NCBI GenBank assembly: GCA_021399445.1
Contig: JAJTUQ010000009.1
Span: forward strand, 17,501-81,500
Source: Xylogone sp. PMI_703
Lineage: Eukaryota; Ascomycota; Leotiomycetes
DNA: 64,000 bases
Direction of reading: 5' to 3'
Part shown: piece by piece, positions 11,113-23,600 of the stretch
Position numbering within the stretch: position 1 is the stretch's first letter
Layout: each line of letters starts with the position of its first letter
Made by a program: the position numbers and the translations under genes
Notes under the pieces: generated by a model
What the model saw: the letters and a program-made list of their open reading frames with translations, nothing else
Told to the model about the DNA's origin: nothing
Database searches by the model: none

Positions 11113-14100
11113 TTAGAAATTGCCTGGATTAGTAGGCGGGCCAGTGCCACTGGGGTTAGCGCTACCGGGAACCACATTATATCTGCTAAAAACACACTCG
11201 GGGTACCCTTGGCAGTTATAGGAAAGGAATACGCCAAAGTTATCAACCTGGGTGTCTATGAAGGTATAATACCAGCTGCACCTTTCCGCTGTCGCACTGT
11301 GTGCAAAGGATTGCGCAGTGCGAAAACCATTCTCGTCCGTCCCAGAGTAATTGTTGATAATCGAGCCACTACCCCTGACAGTGCTCTCTCCATTTGGGTT
11401 AGTGGTAAAATCCTGGGGACTGCCTTCCCCCTGCGGTATAGTCATATAGGACCAGAGAGTTTTGCCCGGCGGAATGATGATATGCATGTTTATACAATAG
11501 ACATATAAAGAACAAAGAGGGTCATTTTGGCGACGTGCGAGCGGTGGCAAAGAGGCAGAATTTCCCACGATCTCAACGTGCGACCCATACTGCATCCGGC
11601 ACACGCCAGCATCGGTGCGTTGCTTGAAGATGCCGTCGCCTAGAAAAGAGACGCCCGTGGTCATGTCAATGCTGGCGTCCGTGAATGCATCCCACGCCTG
11701 GAGGTCCCCGGTAATATCGATCGCGACAAATTGATTTTGCATTCGCTGCTCGGTGAACGACGGACAAGGCTGCGCTGAATTCCCAGTCAGCTGCGCATTG
11801 ATGGGTGGGCAGAGGTCGGAGCTGTGCTGATTCAAGTCGATTTGGGTGCCGGGATCTACTGTATTGCAGAGGGCCTCGTTGAGAGAGAGGGTCTCGTCGT
11901 AATCCGTCGTGATACTGGGGTCCACTGCAGCTTCAATCAGGTCAAACGTAAGGGCGGTTGCTCCCGGATTTTGGGTGATGGCGGCATTCCATGCATTCTT
12001 GAAAAGTGCCTGGTTGGCATTGCTGGATCCAGGCCGGAGCACGGGCGCCAGCAGCGAGGCAATGTCAAATGAGGTGGGACCCCCAGCGCGATCTTGGAGG
12101 GGCGAGCCGCTTCCCGCCGTCGGGTCACAGACGGCGCCGCCCTGCAACCATGCCTCCACCGCGTCCTGGAACGCGGCTGCGTCGGCTGAGTTTGGGGACG
12201 TAGACGCCGGGGGATCACAGCAGAACGATGAAGCGCCCAAGACGCACCCGGCCTGGCCGCTATCCTGAGCAACGGGCATCTGGCCACCCGAGCATCCAGG
12301 CACGCACTGCAGTTGTAGCGATTTATTGGGCTGCCAGGAACAGGTGCGGGTGTCGATGCCCGAGTCCGCAGGGCAACACAGCGTCTGCAGGCCGGTGAGG
12401 CATGGCGGACCTCCGACTCCGGTCGACGTGCTAACAATAGGCGAGGTGCCGGCCGGGCATGTGGCTGCCTCGCCAGAGGCCGAGCCGCAGTCAGGGGGGG
12501 TGCCCACCCACTCACAGCCCAGCGTGCGCGGAGTGATGGCAGGGGCGAAAGGCTTGCAGCACATGTTGCGCGAGCCAATCACGCAGTTCAGATTGCTGCC
12601 AGTATCACTGCCGGTGCTCCCCGAGTCGAACACTTTGATCAAGCCATCCGCGCATGGTGATTGCTCACAGATCGGTCCGTCGCTATTGAGCTCTGCCCAG
12701 GAGCACGTAGGCATCTGGTTTGAGGGACAGCAATAATAGCGATGAGGGAAAATAGAATCAGTGCCCGCCTGCGCCATCTGGTCGTTGGTCACTCCACAGC
12801 CGTCAGTGACCGAGAACACTGAGGACTGCCCGGCTGGGCACTGCGTGAACCCAGGAGCGCTAGGATTCTTGCATTCTGTAAAGGAACAGGAGTCAAGAGT
12901 AGGAGGGTTTGCCAGCAACACGTTCGCTCCGCCAGGACTGCCGTTGACTGATACACCTTCTGCCGCTGCCAACGCCTGAGCTGCAGTCGCACTGCCATCG
13001 TCCTGTGTTACAGCCCAGACCATGGTACCTCCTAGGCACACACTGTTAGCATAGTCGACTTTCATCTTCAGGGTAGTAGCATCGTCGTATGACACCCAGT
13101 TGCCATCCCACGTGACAATGTTGACCGCGGCTGCTTCATTTAAAGTAACAGTGCCACCGCTAGCAATGATATCCTCGATCTCAGCAAATGAAAGCGTACC
13201 AGCGCTTGCAGTACATGGGCCCGGAGGTGCAGCTCCGGTAAAAGCGCAGCCAGGAGCAGTGCAAGACGGGTCAGCCAAGGCGAAGCTCCGGCCGTAGAAT
13301 CCAAGGCCGAGGACCACCTTGTCCGGACTGATATTGTTACGCCAAAGAAGCTTGAGGGATTCGTCGATCTCGGTGAGATTGGTATGTGCATTCACGTAAG
13401 CTAAAGTGACGCCTAGTAGTTAGCAACATAGACAGATAGAACGAGAGTAACCTATGGGAAAGGGAAGCTTACGTCCAATCCAGACATCAGTCGAGTCCCA
13501 TGTACCATGGAGGTCGTATTCTAGAATTTATCAATACCGTCAGATATTAGATCTTATAGAATAGTAGTATGGAATATAGCATACCCATCATATTGAACCA
13601 GTCGACAATTGGCTCCAGTTTGACGATATCAAAATTTTGGAGATACCAGAAAGAAGACGGAAGGGTAATCGACAAACCCCAATTGTGCCCTGCAGATGCA
13701 AAAGCGCTTCGGATATTAGCGAGAAATGTTGGATAATTGGCCAAATCTTCAGGGCGGCCACTCCTCTCGGGAGCCACAGGGTATTCCCTAGAGAATGTAT
13801 TAATAACTCTGATAGCTCATACAACGCATGATGCCCGCCCCCAGAAAAAGCTTTGGAAAAAGAGATAAACGAGGAATCTAACCAATCAATGTCAACTCCG
13901 TCAAACCCATACGTGCTCATAAAGGAGATCAATGAGTTGGTAAATGCTTCTTGCGCAGAGGCAGAACCTGCCAGGTCTGAAAACGTAGTTGCTGTCGGCT
14001 GGTCTGGATCGTTCCTATCAGTTATTAGCAGTTAGAATGGCTAATCGATTAAGTGAATCAGGGGGGGGGGGGCCGAGCTGAAGGCTTCCACTTTCAATAC

Positions 14101-14979
14101 ACAACTTTATTCGCCCTTATACAGCATAGTTGGTTGTGTAATCAAGCGGATTACTGGTACTACGTGCTATGGGAGTGTGCCGACCGTTGATATTTCAAAT
14201 GTATAACATCAAGCGTAGAAAATAACTTACATTGACCAACCCCCAATTGATATCCAAACCTAAGATTGGAATTGATTATTATCAGTTTCATACTATGTGT
14301 TCAGAGTTAACAAGAGCACTTACCTGAAGAAAAGGGTATAATCTTTTAAGTCCAGTAATCCCAGTGTATAGTGCAACGTCAGAGGCACTCGCTGGGACCA
14401 CTTCGAATGAATTTGGATCAATACTAGCAAAAGCAAAATTCAGATGTGTATAAGCCGACGCAAGAATACTCTCGGGCTCCATGATATCGCAAGCGCGCGA
14501 GTTGGACCATCCTTCATAATAACCTATATTACGCTTGACAGAAGTCCCAGTACAGCTAGGGTTCGCAACGGTGGTGTCGCCGCAGAACTCTTCAGTAGTA
14601 CCACAAAAGCCAAAGGGGCTACAGCACACATTAAGTGGACAGCCCTCGGAGAGGGCATACGTTGGGCCCCAGCCAGATGGATCGCACTCGGACTTGGCAT
14701 CGCATGTCCCAACGCAATTTTCGGGTGCACAAAAATCTGAAGTCTTTCATTGGCATTTGTGGAAAGGTAGGAAACGAAATAAGGATAAAAAGAGAACTGA
14801 CCTGGGCCCATGCCGCAGATGCCGAACTTGTCGCAGCATCCAACCGCACAAGGCTTATCTGCAGAGCATGTGTAGTCCGGGTCTTGAGGTGTGGAAGCTT
14901 GCGCTAATGCGAGATTGAGAACGTCAAGAAGAGGGATTGTGAGAAGGGCAAGAAGCCCAACGCCTGAACGGGCCTTCAT
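11113..14979 (-). CDS. Secreted GH18 chitinase, killer-toxin-like, chitin-binding
   Basis: Predicted endo-acting extracellular chitinase. Seven exons can be assembled with GT-AG introns and an uninterrupted frame: 14979-14802, 14736-14324, 14259-14231, 14014-13883, 13787-13585, 13520-13473, 13400-11113, giving 1096 residues. It has a signal peptide (KARSGVGLLALLTIPLLDVL), two Cys-rich chitin-binding type-1-like modules (about 35-118), and a GH18 domain (about 128-475). The SIGGW motif is at 201-205 and the catalytic DGVDIDWE ends at Glu252, whose codon is assembled across intron 4. GGTMVW closes the barrel. A 600-residue Cys-rich tail follows, with repeated C-x-W...N/C units and no domain I can name. 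This architecture matches the subgroup C (killer-toxin alpha-like) chitinases, although LysM domains usually found there are absent and instead occur in the divergent neighbour at 16664. Intron 3 (216 nt) carries a G9 run. Confidence 0.94.
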
Positions 14980-16663
14980 CGTAGAAAGCCAAAAAAAAAA
15001 AAATACTGTTTACAATCCCTTGAAGCAGATAAAGACGGTGAGCTAGAATATCTTCTACATAATATATCTTTCCAGCCAGAAGCCAAAGCATAACGATACT
15101 CAAAACCGGACTATTCAGCAGTTGCTTATTTGGTCCATAACGCCAATTTCTCACATCACTTGATGTATGGCCTAGTCTGTATACAGAATGACAACTAGTC
15201 AGTCCATGAACCACTTGAATTACATTAGTTTGCTGTGATATAGTAATACAGGTTTGTATGATATTATAATCTTCGTGATTTTAGACTATTTTAGTTTTTA
15301 TAGCCAACTACTACTACAAACAGATATGGAGTGTGGCGCACGATAATTACAACTCCATGTATGTTATTGCAACTACAGACAACTACAATGTTATCATCCA
15401 CATTATAGTTATAGTGAATTTGTAAGACTATTACTCTCTGTCAACATCACAGCATTATAATACTGTAGCTGATATTACCTACAATTGTAGAATGTGTATG
15501 TGTGTCAAACAACAAGTCATGAGAGTAATGAATTATGCTCTTCCTTATGGGCTAGACTGTACGCCACTTGCTGACATGTGGCGTGGCCTAGGCCAGTGGT
15601 CAATGGCTGGGATTTTAGCGTATTCCATGGTCTACAAATAAAACACTTTATGCTCTATAACTAACCTTAATTTAGCACGCATTTCATTGGCTTAGATCGC
15701 TAGTCTTATTTGCACAATCCCAGTGATCAATGTTATGCTTCGAAATAGATTGCATGTCTAACCGAGCCATTATTAAAGGAGTGTTGTCATGAAAGCAGAT
15801 TGGCGTTAAAGCTGTTCAATTTCCGCCAGACTTCCGCCAGACCCAAGGGATAAGTGTGAAAATATGCACTACTGTATACGGCTCTACTAAGCATTAGACC
15901 TAAGCAGAAGTAGCGCGACGTATACTAATCAGATTCTCAGATTCTAGAAATAAGCCCAGGTCTCGGAGTATGCTTAACCAATGTTATGTCAACTGGTGGA
16001 GAGGATAATCATGGTAAACTATTGATTATTGTGGAGGCGGGATCGAGGCTATCTTTTGACTTCTAGCTCATTATGCGTTTACGACTTGTATGCTGACGTG
16101 ACCTGAGCAGTTTCTCTGCCGTCTTTCTGCCGTCTTCAATTGCCGTACTACATATCAGCGTCTTGAAGGCGTAATCATTAGATTGTGATGACGCGGTACT
16201 GAGCCTAATAATTCGAGAACTCCAGTAGAAGCAGTCAGTCAGGAACTTTGGAATTCCTTGTGAGCACGGAGATGGAATATCGATTAGTGAACCTCACAAA
16301 CTTCGCTAGTGTCATGTAGCTAACGTTGATGAGGTGAGACTATACTCTGCTCCTTGCTCCAGACGAATTATACAGGTTGTGGCTTCATTTAGCTCTTAAA
16401 ATTTTTGCAAAAAATGTGCCTTCAGGTACAGAGCTGTGTTTTGATTATTATTGATCGTGCTCAGAAACTCCACCTGCCCTAGCAGGAGATTCCCTCTTTG
16501 TTAGTACATGGGATCATGGGGGTTTGACATAGTCCTGGAAACAATTTACATATCTAGCTATCTTGTCTCCTTTAGTAATTTAGCAACTAGAACCCATTTA
16601 TCTGGCATTACTTCGAGAGATCCGAGATAATTACAGTTTTTCGTTTTATGCACACTTTCCATT
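14980..16663. promoter_or_regulatory. Divergent promoter region of chitinase and LysM genes
   Basis: A 1.7-kb gene-free interval between two outward-facing secreted-protein genes, so both promoters must lie here. A poly-A run (14990-15003 on plus) lies just upstream of the chitinase start. The middle (15200-15500) is AT-rich with short direct and inverted ACTACAA/TTGTAGT strings. No binding sites can be called with confidence. Confidence 0.5.
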
Positions 16664-18905
16664 ATGCGCTGGGCTCAGCTTCTTCTGGCCACCATTGTGC
16701 CTCACTTGGTCACATCAGACCTTGTTCCCTTCCCTTATTCTGTAGGGGCCAATGGCTTTGGCACTAGTACAACTATTTCCTCAGATTGTGCAGAAGCATT
16801 GAATAAAACAATCAGCAGCTGTGATCAGGGCCTTCGAAACCTCGCACTTGGGGGCACTTACCTCTCTCCAAACGCTACAGGCGCTGCCGCTGCGTTGTGT
16901 GCTTCAACATGCGACAGCTCATTAACCAGCTACCAGAATAACGTTGCTAATGTATGTGGAAGCGCGCCTGTCATTAATTCTGAAATAGCGAATACTTTTA
17001 TGGGAGACTTGATTCATGATTATTATGATCTTATTTGCGCAAAAGATCCAGGCACAGGCAAATACTGTGCAGGTAAGTTAATATTGACCTTCCTAACAAC
17101 AATTGCTCTTTGACACATTTCTTTTTCTAGATTACCTTGCTGGCGCGTACGCAAGTGCTCCTCAAGTTACGGAATGGTCTCAACTTCCTCATAACATCAT
17201 CTGCTCATCATGCCAAATATCATACTTTGAGACTATACAAAAGTCGCCATTTCTCGGGTATAGTGCTTCAATAGCCCTAGACTGGAAAGCAACACAACAA
17301 GGTAAGAATTATCCGTACTAACTCCGGTTCGAAGATTTGAAGGAAATACTTAAGAGTATGCTGGCTTTTACTGATATTGGGCTAATAGCTTGTGGCTTGA
17401 GCTCCCCTCTCGGCGTGCTAGCAAACGACGTTTCCTTCACGGCTGCTGTGACTACAACTCCCACCAATACTACCTGTGCATCTCAAAAAATGTACACCGT
17501 GAAAAGCGGGGACAGTTGTAAATCTATTGCTCTCGCCAATTCGGTAGCCGAAGGCTCAATATGGGCACTCAACAATCTTCTTCCGAACTGTTCTACAACA
17601 GTTGGCCAGTCCCTCTGCCTGCCCAAGAGTTGCAAAACTTATACAATAGAGCCTACTGACTCATGCTTCTCAATTGCTTCTGATAGCAACATTACGTCTA
17701 GCGCCTTCCTCAACTACAATCCAACCATCAGCCCTGATTGTGCCAACCTTCATAATACGAGCGTTGTCTGCATATCTAACCCGGACGGCGATTACGTACT
17801 TCCTAAGAACCTTCCTGGTAACGACAATTCCGGTACCGGCAACCCCAACAGTCAGTACGCTAACAGTGCTGTTGCCGCTCCTGGCCCAGTCCCATTCGGT
17901 ACCACAAGCCAATGTGGTGGCTATTACCAGGTGCAGGTTGCTGACACGTGTGAGCGTATCTCCCTGGCGGCCGGGGTGAGTGTCGAGCTGTTTGAGGCGA
18001 TCAATCCTTCTATTGACTCAAACTGCTTTAACCTCATCACAGGTCTGTGGTATTGTGTACATCCCACAGTTAATTGGAATTCCACTAGCACTAATTCCAC
18101 AGGGCCGTCAACTACGCTTCCACCACCGGCTGCAACGCCCGCGGGAACAACAAGCAGCTGTTTTGAGTGGCATGTCGTTGTAAGCGGCGATACCTGCTTC
18201 GCATTAGAGAACACTCTCGGCGTTACCATGGCTAATCTCATCCTCTGGAATCCTGACTTGGCTACCGATTGTTCTAATCTCCTTCTCGATAAAGCCTACT
18301 GTGTAGACGGCTCTATTCCCTCTACTGCCACAGCTACAGCTTCTGGAACCGCCACCAATACAGCAACAGGTGTAGCTACAAGCACGCCGTTAGGCGTCTG
18401 CGTTGCAGGCAAAGGAGATGGTAATTTCGCTGGTCTTTGCAGCTTTTCATGTAATTTTGGCTACTGCCCAAAGCCCTGCACTTGCACGGAGCTTGGGGCC
18501 CAAGTTCCTCCACCAGCGGGTAACGCAACGACAGGGTACCCAGCTGCTGGTTTAACGCCAGATTACATACCGCTTTGTAGCTATACTTGTTCACACGGTT
18601 ATTGTCCGGATGGAGCATGTACTACTAATCAAGATTCCAGTAGCGTGTCTGGTGACGTCTGTAACGCAGGCTTGGGTTTAGTTGCAAACCAAGTTGGACT
18701 ATGTAGCTTCACTTGCAACTATGGCTATTGTCCAGCCCCCGTGTGTATTTGCACCAGTTATGGAGATCAGGTGCCTCCTCCACCAGTGACTGGAGATGAT
18801 GGAGTACCATTGCCTGGAGAAGATGACAGTTATTTGGGTTTATGCAGCTTTGCTTGTAATCATGGATACTGTCCAGGTGGAGCTTGCACGATAGCTTCCA
18901 GCTAA
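16664..18905 (+). CDS. Secreted four-LysM protein with Cys-rich repeats
   Basis: Exons 16664-17072, 17131-17301 and 17389-18905 join in frame to 698 residues. A signal peptide (MRWAQLLLATIVPHLVTSD) is followed by a Cys-containing N-terminal region without a known domain. LysM modules lie at about 228-272 (YTVKSGDSC), 276-322 (YTIEPTDSC), 372-417 (YQVQVADTC) and 454-498 (WHVVVSGDTC). Each has the fungal pattern with Cys after the Asp and N/NP near the centre. A Thr/Ala-rich linker leads to four repeats of LC-S-[FY]-x-C-x2-GYCP-x3-C (about 542-695), a motif that also occurs at the C-termini of some fungal cell-wall glucanases. LysM binds chitin oligomers; such proteins serve as effectors or in wall remodelling. 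Being divergent from a chitinase supports a shared role. No stops or frameshifts. Confidence 0.95.
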
Positions 18906-19574
18906 ATCACTCAAAATTATAGTCTACACCTTGACCACCAGAACTTGTTTGGCTCTTCAGTCAAGCAAGCTAATCTCAAAGATAGTAAGCGGTGCAGTAC
19001 TAAAGCAACCAGCAATAATATTTTCATATGAAAAGGCAGTTTAAACCATAGTTCGTTCACATTGAAATTTTAGCACTAATTTTGAGAATTAACTCTACAT
19101 ACTGAAATGCTAAAAATCCCCCAGCCCTTATCGCCCATTGATTCGCCCAGCGTTCTCTAGATACTACTAACTGTGAAGCGTGGAAGATGCAAGAGTGAGA
19201 AACTGTAGTTGTAGTATGGGACTCTTTCTTTTAGGCCATTGCTAAATCCACTTGCCAAGACAATAACCGGCGTTTCAGCGCAGATCGTTCCTCCATACAT
19301 TTTGTTAGTAATCAAGGCTACAAATAACTAAATTGAGGTTCATACGTGCACAATTCCAGTTATACTGCCGCCGACTTTACAATAGTAATTATTACTGTAT
19401 TTGCGGTGAGCTATACAATGTTGCTATGGTTACACAACTGTACCAGAAGTGTATATAACTGCGTAGAATCAATTCAATAAGTCTAAATCCTTTTTACCCT
19501 CACATATAATATTATACTTTATAGCTGGAATCAGTGATGTTTTAGCAGTTTTACTGAAACTTCATCCTCTCCAA

Positions 19575-20605
19575 ATGGCACTTATTACTTCTCCTTGTGG
19601 CCCTGCTCCCACAGAAGCTTACTTTACTGATTTAGCATTGTTATATACGTCAATTCAGGCCTTTAGTCGTGAGACTATATTTGCGATCGGGGAGGGTCAT
19701 ACCAATCCAAAGGCAAGAAACCAGAAGTTCATCCATCAAAACAACGCAATAGCGCGACCAAGAAGTGCGGTTGTAAGATGAAAGTGGCCGCAAAAAGGGT
19801 TAGGAATGGCTGGATGCTCTAGGTTATAAAGGCTACACATAATCACAATACCTCTACATCTCTTATAGCCTATTTAGCACACAGAATTAGTGCGTTAAAT
19901 CTTCAGATATGTAATCTAATTTTTTTTAAAGCTAAAGCCAGAATACAAATTACTCATATTCTCAATGTGCTTCGTCAGAAGACCCTTAATATTCTAATTA
20001 CTAGTAAAGATATCTCTAATATCATTCAAAACACAAAAAATGAAAAATTAAATAGCTAGACACTAATTTAATGACTATTATATGATTATCTATATTCCTT
20101 TTTGACTATTTACTAACAAATCAAAGACGATTTAAAAGATAAAAGCTTTAATCTATTATGTCTACTCGATTCCACATAACACTTAATGTATCTGTTTTAT
20201 ACTCACCTAAATGTAATTACCTTATATTAATAACACTTAAACGTTTTATTGACAAATTACACTTATAAAACTAATCGATTTGGTATAACATTATTTAATA
20301 TTTATGCTATAACTAGTAAGAACAAAGTTATACAAATCGGGTTAACATGCCTTTAAAATGAGAAAAAGGAAGCTTATAATTAGGCATTAGAACAAGTTCA
20401 AAGATTAATATAAGTGTATTATATCTTAGAGTTAGTTTCTATTATAAATAATAGAGAATTATCCCGAATAAAAAGTATTAATATACATTACTTCAAATCT
20501 AATCAATTTTTACGTTAATAACACGTTAATATGAATATTTTAACTAAAACTAAAAAGTTCTTCTAAGGGCTAGTTAAAATGGAAGATATCACACAAAGGA
20601 ACCCC
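19575..20605 (+). pseudogene. MULE transposase, N-terminal half, RIP-mutated
   Basis: The start encodes ALITSPCGPAPTEA and a FAR1/WRKY-GCM1-type zinc-binding region: after a frameshift near 19740 the ligands C-x-C (KKCGCKMKV), GWML and HNHNTST are visible. Further on, at about 20240, one frame gives YTYKTNRFGITLFNIYAITS, the MULE DDE core, with the first catalytic Asp position mutated to Asn. NEKKEAYN-stop-ALEQVQRL follows, where Trp would be expected at the stop, and then MNILTKTKKFF. Most stops are TAG/TAA at expected Trp or Gln codons, i.e. C:G to T:A changes. The frame stops where an LTR begins. Confidence 0.9.
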
Positions 20606-20610
20606 TAATT

Positions 20611-20876
20611 CTAAGAATCCCTTTACGACCCAGCGTTAATCGCTGAGAGCCTGAGGCTCCGCAGCCTGGTCTGCACAAAGAACCCAATACATGAAACCTG
20701 AATCACGTGACCCGCACGGAGTATATTCGGTATATCGAGTATAGTCATATACTCGATCTACTGGATATACGAGACAAAGGGACCAACACCATAGAGGTAT
20801 TGAGGACAAAGGAACCCTTGTAGTCTAGAAAGTATTTAAAGAGCAGGAAGCCCCCGAGTAGATAGGAGCTTCGTGC
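20611..20876 (+). mobile_element. LTR family A, 5' part (split)
   Basis: Matches family A LTRs by the conserved block GTAGATAGGAGCTTCGTGCT (compare 29603 and the complement of 62330). The exact 5' boundary with the MULE is blurred by mutation. The LTR continues at 23601 after the inner insertions. Confidence 0.65.
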
Positions 20877-21083
20877 TGAGAAAGGGAAGGTGTGAGTGCT
20901 ATGGGAGGCACGTGATCTCTGGCAGCCGGTATGTAGGTATGCAACGAACAACAACAACAACACCATACAATACGATCGCCAATATCGCAATATTGTAGCA
21001 ATCGTAGCAATCGTAAGGGAGCCAATCAGAGCTCGTATATCTGTAAAATAGGAGTGCAAATCGCTGTCTATTGCAATACCGTA
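20877..21083 (+). mobile_element. LTR family B, 5' part (split)
   Basis: Inserted in LTR A with a 4-bp duplication GTGC (20873-20876 and 23597-23600). Starts TGAG and continues to the LINE target site. It contains an (AAC)n run at 20945-20962. Its 3' part is 23521-23596, ending CCCTACCACA like the other family B copies; the 29.8-kb copy also has a 4-bp duplication (ATAA). Confidence 0.62.
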
Positions 21084-23507
21084 ATGATGATGATGATGAT
21101 CTATTCCGCCCGGCTAAGCCTAAAAGGGCACTAGTACTACGTTTCTATCTAATACAATTCCATACAAATAACTCCTCCCTCGCACTAGCCCATACTATGC
21201 GTTCTCGTGTCTCGTTATTAGTTACCAGTCTATATATATTCTAATTCGTCGGTTTCCCGCACATTTTGTGTGTTGATAGGTGTGCTTGGAGGCCTTTCTC
21301 CAGTCGTACAACGTCCTATTTTCGGTGGTTGAATCGAAGGCCTATCCGTACGGGTCGTAAGGTATGTTGTCGGGGTTGTGGTGTTAATTTTGGCTATGTT
21401 TCCTCCTGTGTGCTTCCAGCTTTTGGTTCGTAGTTTAGACGCCTTGTGGCTATCGCATATTCGATCGTTGCATTCACCATTGCTATATCGGGGCTCCAAT
21501 TCTTCTCGCCTTCCGCCTTCCCACCTAAGTGGTATGTCAAATTCCCGGCTTTCTCTCCTGCCTTTTGCATCATTGGTCGCCTCTGTGATTCCCACTGTAT
21601 ACAGCTAAATAAGAAATGCTCTATTGTTTCTTTCGCTTGCCCGCATGCGCATATCTCTGTGTCCGTTGCCTTAATCCTGAATAGGTGACTGTTCAGCCTG
21701 TTCTTCCCTGTACGTAGCTGTGCCAGAGTTCTTGCTTGTCCCTTGTTGAGCTTGTCGTACAGCGTTCGGGTATGCTTTCCCGGTAGTGCCTTGTCTAATC
21801 TTCTCGAGTACTCTCCTACTTCTTTGGGTATATCTCTGGCCTTCCTTGCTCTGAGGGCTTTATTTGTCGTGGTTGATTTAGCTTGGTATGTGTCGGGTTT
21901 TGGTTTCTTTCAATCTATTGTAGCCTCCCAAGCTTGTCCCCTTGCTTCCTCTGTCAAGTTGAATTCCTTCTCCTTCGGGACCCACACCACCTTAACCTTC
22001 ACTTTCATCCCTTCTAGCCTCCTTATGACTTCGTAGATTTGGTTAATGCTACTCTGGCCTGATTGTTGCCGTGGTCGTTGTATTACTTGGGTTACTGCCA
22101 GATTACTGGTGAAGATTGTTACACTTTTAGTTGCATGGCTGAGGTCGATCTCCTGCGCCGCCCTGGCAGCTGCTATCAACTCTGCCGTGTACGGGTTTTG
22201 CTCTGCTCTTGCTCCTAACGTAGTTGATCTAATTACTGGGTCTCTGATCGAGATATACTGGTTAGTATAGCTAGTTATGCTTCCTATGCCTACTAGTTCT
22301 TTCCTGGCTGATGCCTTTACTGCTATCAGTACTCCATGTCTGTATTTGATCTCTTTATTCACTTCATCTGGGTCTGTGATAACCTTTATTCGGGTCTCCC
22401 AGGGAGCAATGATGTACGGTTGGATAATTTCCATCCTGTCTACTGGTATCTTCTGGCAGGTTTTAGCTATCTTTTGCAGTGGAGATGTAAACCTTGCACA
22501 CTCCTTGGCAGATATTCTAGCTAGCGGATGAGTTTGCGGTAGTGTTCGTGTTTGTACCCAGAATACTGTTGCTTTCCTTACGTGTCGGTCTTCTATAGTG
22601 TGTAGACTGGCTTCTGCTTCGGCTACTGCTGTAGCTACTGTACGGAATACACCGATAATTGCTTGGGCTCCTACTTTTTGCGGTCTGTTCAACATAGCTG
22701 CTTCTTTGCCAGTACACCTGTGCATCCACACCACTGACGCATAGTCGATTGCGGGCGTCACAGTTGCGATAAATAGTTTCCTTGCAGTTGGTGTTGATAT
22801 GGCTTGTAGCCTCCTTAGTGCCATAGCTGCTTTCAAGCCTTTGGTTGCCGTTCTGGAGATATGTTCTTCGAATCGGAGCTCCGTGTCCAGTATCACTCCC
22901 AGCAATTTGGCACTTTCCTTGGGCTCGATTTCCGCTCCTTTTATGTTGTATGGTTGTGTGCTGGTCTTTGCCTTATTCCTGGTAAAGTGAATCAAAGTCG
23001 TCTTGTCTGGCTCGAATGTAGCTCCGCTACACTTCTCCCACCGTATAGCCTTCTGGATTATCCCCTCGATTCCAGGTCTGTTCGCTTCTGCCGACTCTCC
23101 TACTACCCATGCCGAGTAGTCGTCTACAAACGCTATAGATCCTCCTTTAGAGCTCAGTTTATGCTGTACTAAGTCGGCATTGAAGAACAGGAAGAGGATT
23201 GGGGATAATGGTGACCCTTGCGGTAACCCAGCCTGTGGTAATTCTTGCGTTTCCGACACTGTGCCGTTGACCATTATGGTTGCTGTTCTATTGGAGCAAA
23301 AAGCATCAATCCAGTTGACTATGTATTGTGGTATTCCGCGTGTCTTGAGCCTTTGCAGTAGTCTTTCCTTGTACACCCCGTTGTAGGCTCCTTTCACGTC
23401 AAAGCTGATCAGACTCAGCACTTTCTTCCTCCTCCACGCGTCGTATATATGTTCTTGTAATAATACTAACGCTTGTTCAGTAGACCGTTGCTTTCTGGCC
23501 CCAATAT
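21084..23507 (-). mobile_element. LINE retrotransposon, 5'-truncated
   Basis: Flanked by a 13-bp duplication TTGCAATACCGTA (21071-21083 and 23508-23520). The 3' end, at the low coordinate, carries an (ATC)n tail instead of poly-A (ATGATGATG on plus at 21084). Only the RT, RNase H-like and C-terminal zinc portions remain; the endonuclease and any ORF1 are missing, the usual outcome of incomplete reverse transcription. Confidence 0.9.
21378..23507 (-). pseudogene. LINE reverse transcriptase/RNase H (I/Tad-like)
   Basis: Open frame from the LTR junction (about 23631) to TGA at 21910. RT motifs are SFDVKGAYNGV (A), GLPQGSPLSPILF (B) and AFVDDYSAW (C, the catalytic DD intact). An RNase H-like region follows (YTAELIAAARAAQ...), where the acidic residues appear partly lost (FTSNLAV instead of a TDSQAA-type motif). 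Beyond the in-frame TGA the same frame continues with a basic linker, LRTGKNRLNSHLFRI and a C-x-C-x7-H-x4-C knuckle (CACGQAKETIEHFLFSC), the standard LINE C-terminus. The first ~45 codons of the apparent ORF are LTR DNA. Family: I superfamily, likely Tad-like. Confidence 0.85.
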
Positions 23508-23520
23508 TTGCAATACCGTA

Positions 23521-23596
23521 CGAGCCGCTCCATATATAAGATTTGGAGGTTTCGGCGGTGGAACTACTATTACCCGCGCGCGGATTCCCTACCACA
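23521..23596 (+). mobile_element. LTR family B, 3' part (split)
   Basis: Ends GGATTCCCTACCACA followed by the GTGC duplication. See 20877-21083 for the other part. Confidence 0.6.
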
Positions 23597-23600
23597 GTGC

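Noticed and set aside
11209..13297. Several frames opposite the large chitinase exon
   Set aside because: GC-rich shadows of the true minus-strand exon 11113-13400.
14065..14075. G9 run as sequencing artefact breaking the chitinase
   Set aside because: It lies inside intron 3 and does not affect the frame.
17670..18618. Frames overlapping the LysM gene on both strands
   Set aside because: Shadows of the LysM coding exon, which has domains and Cys periodicity.
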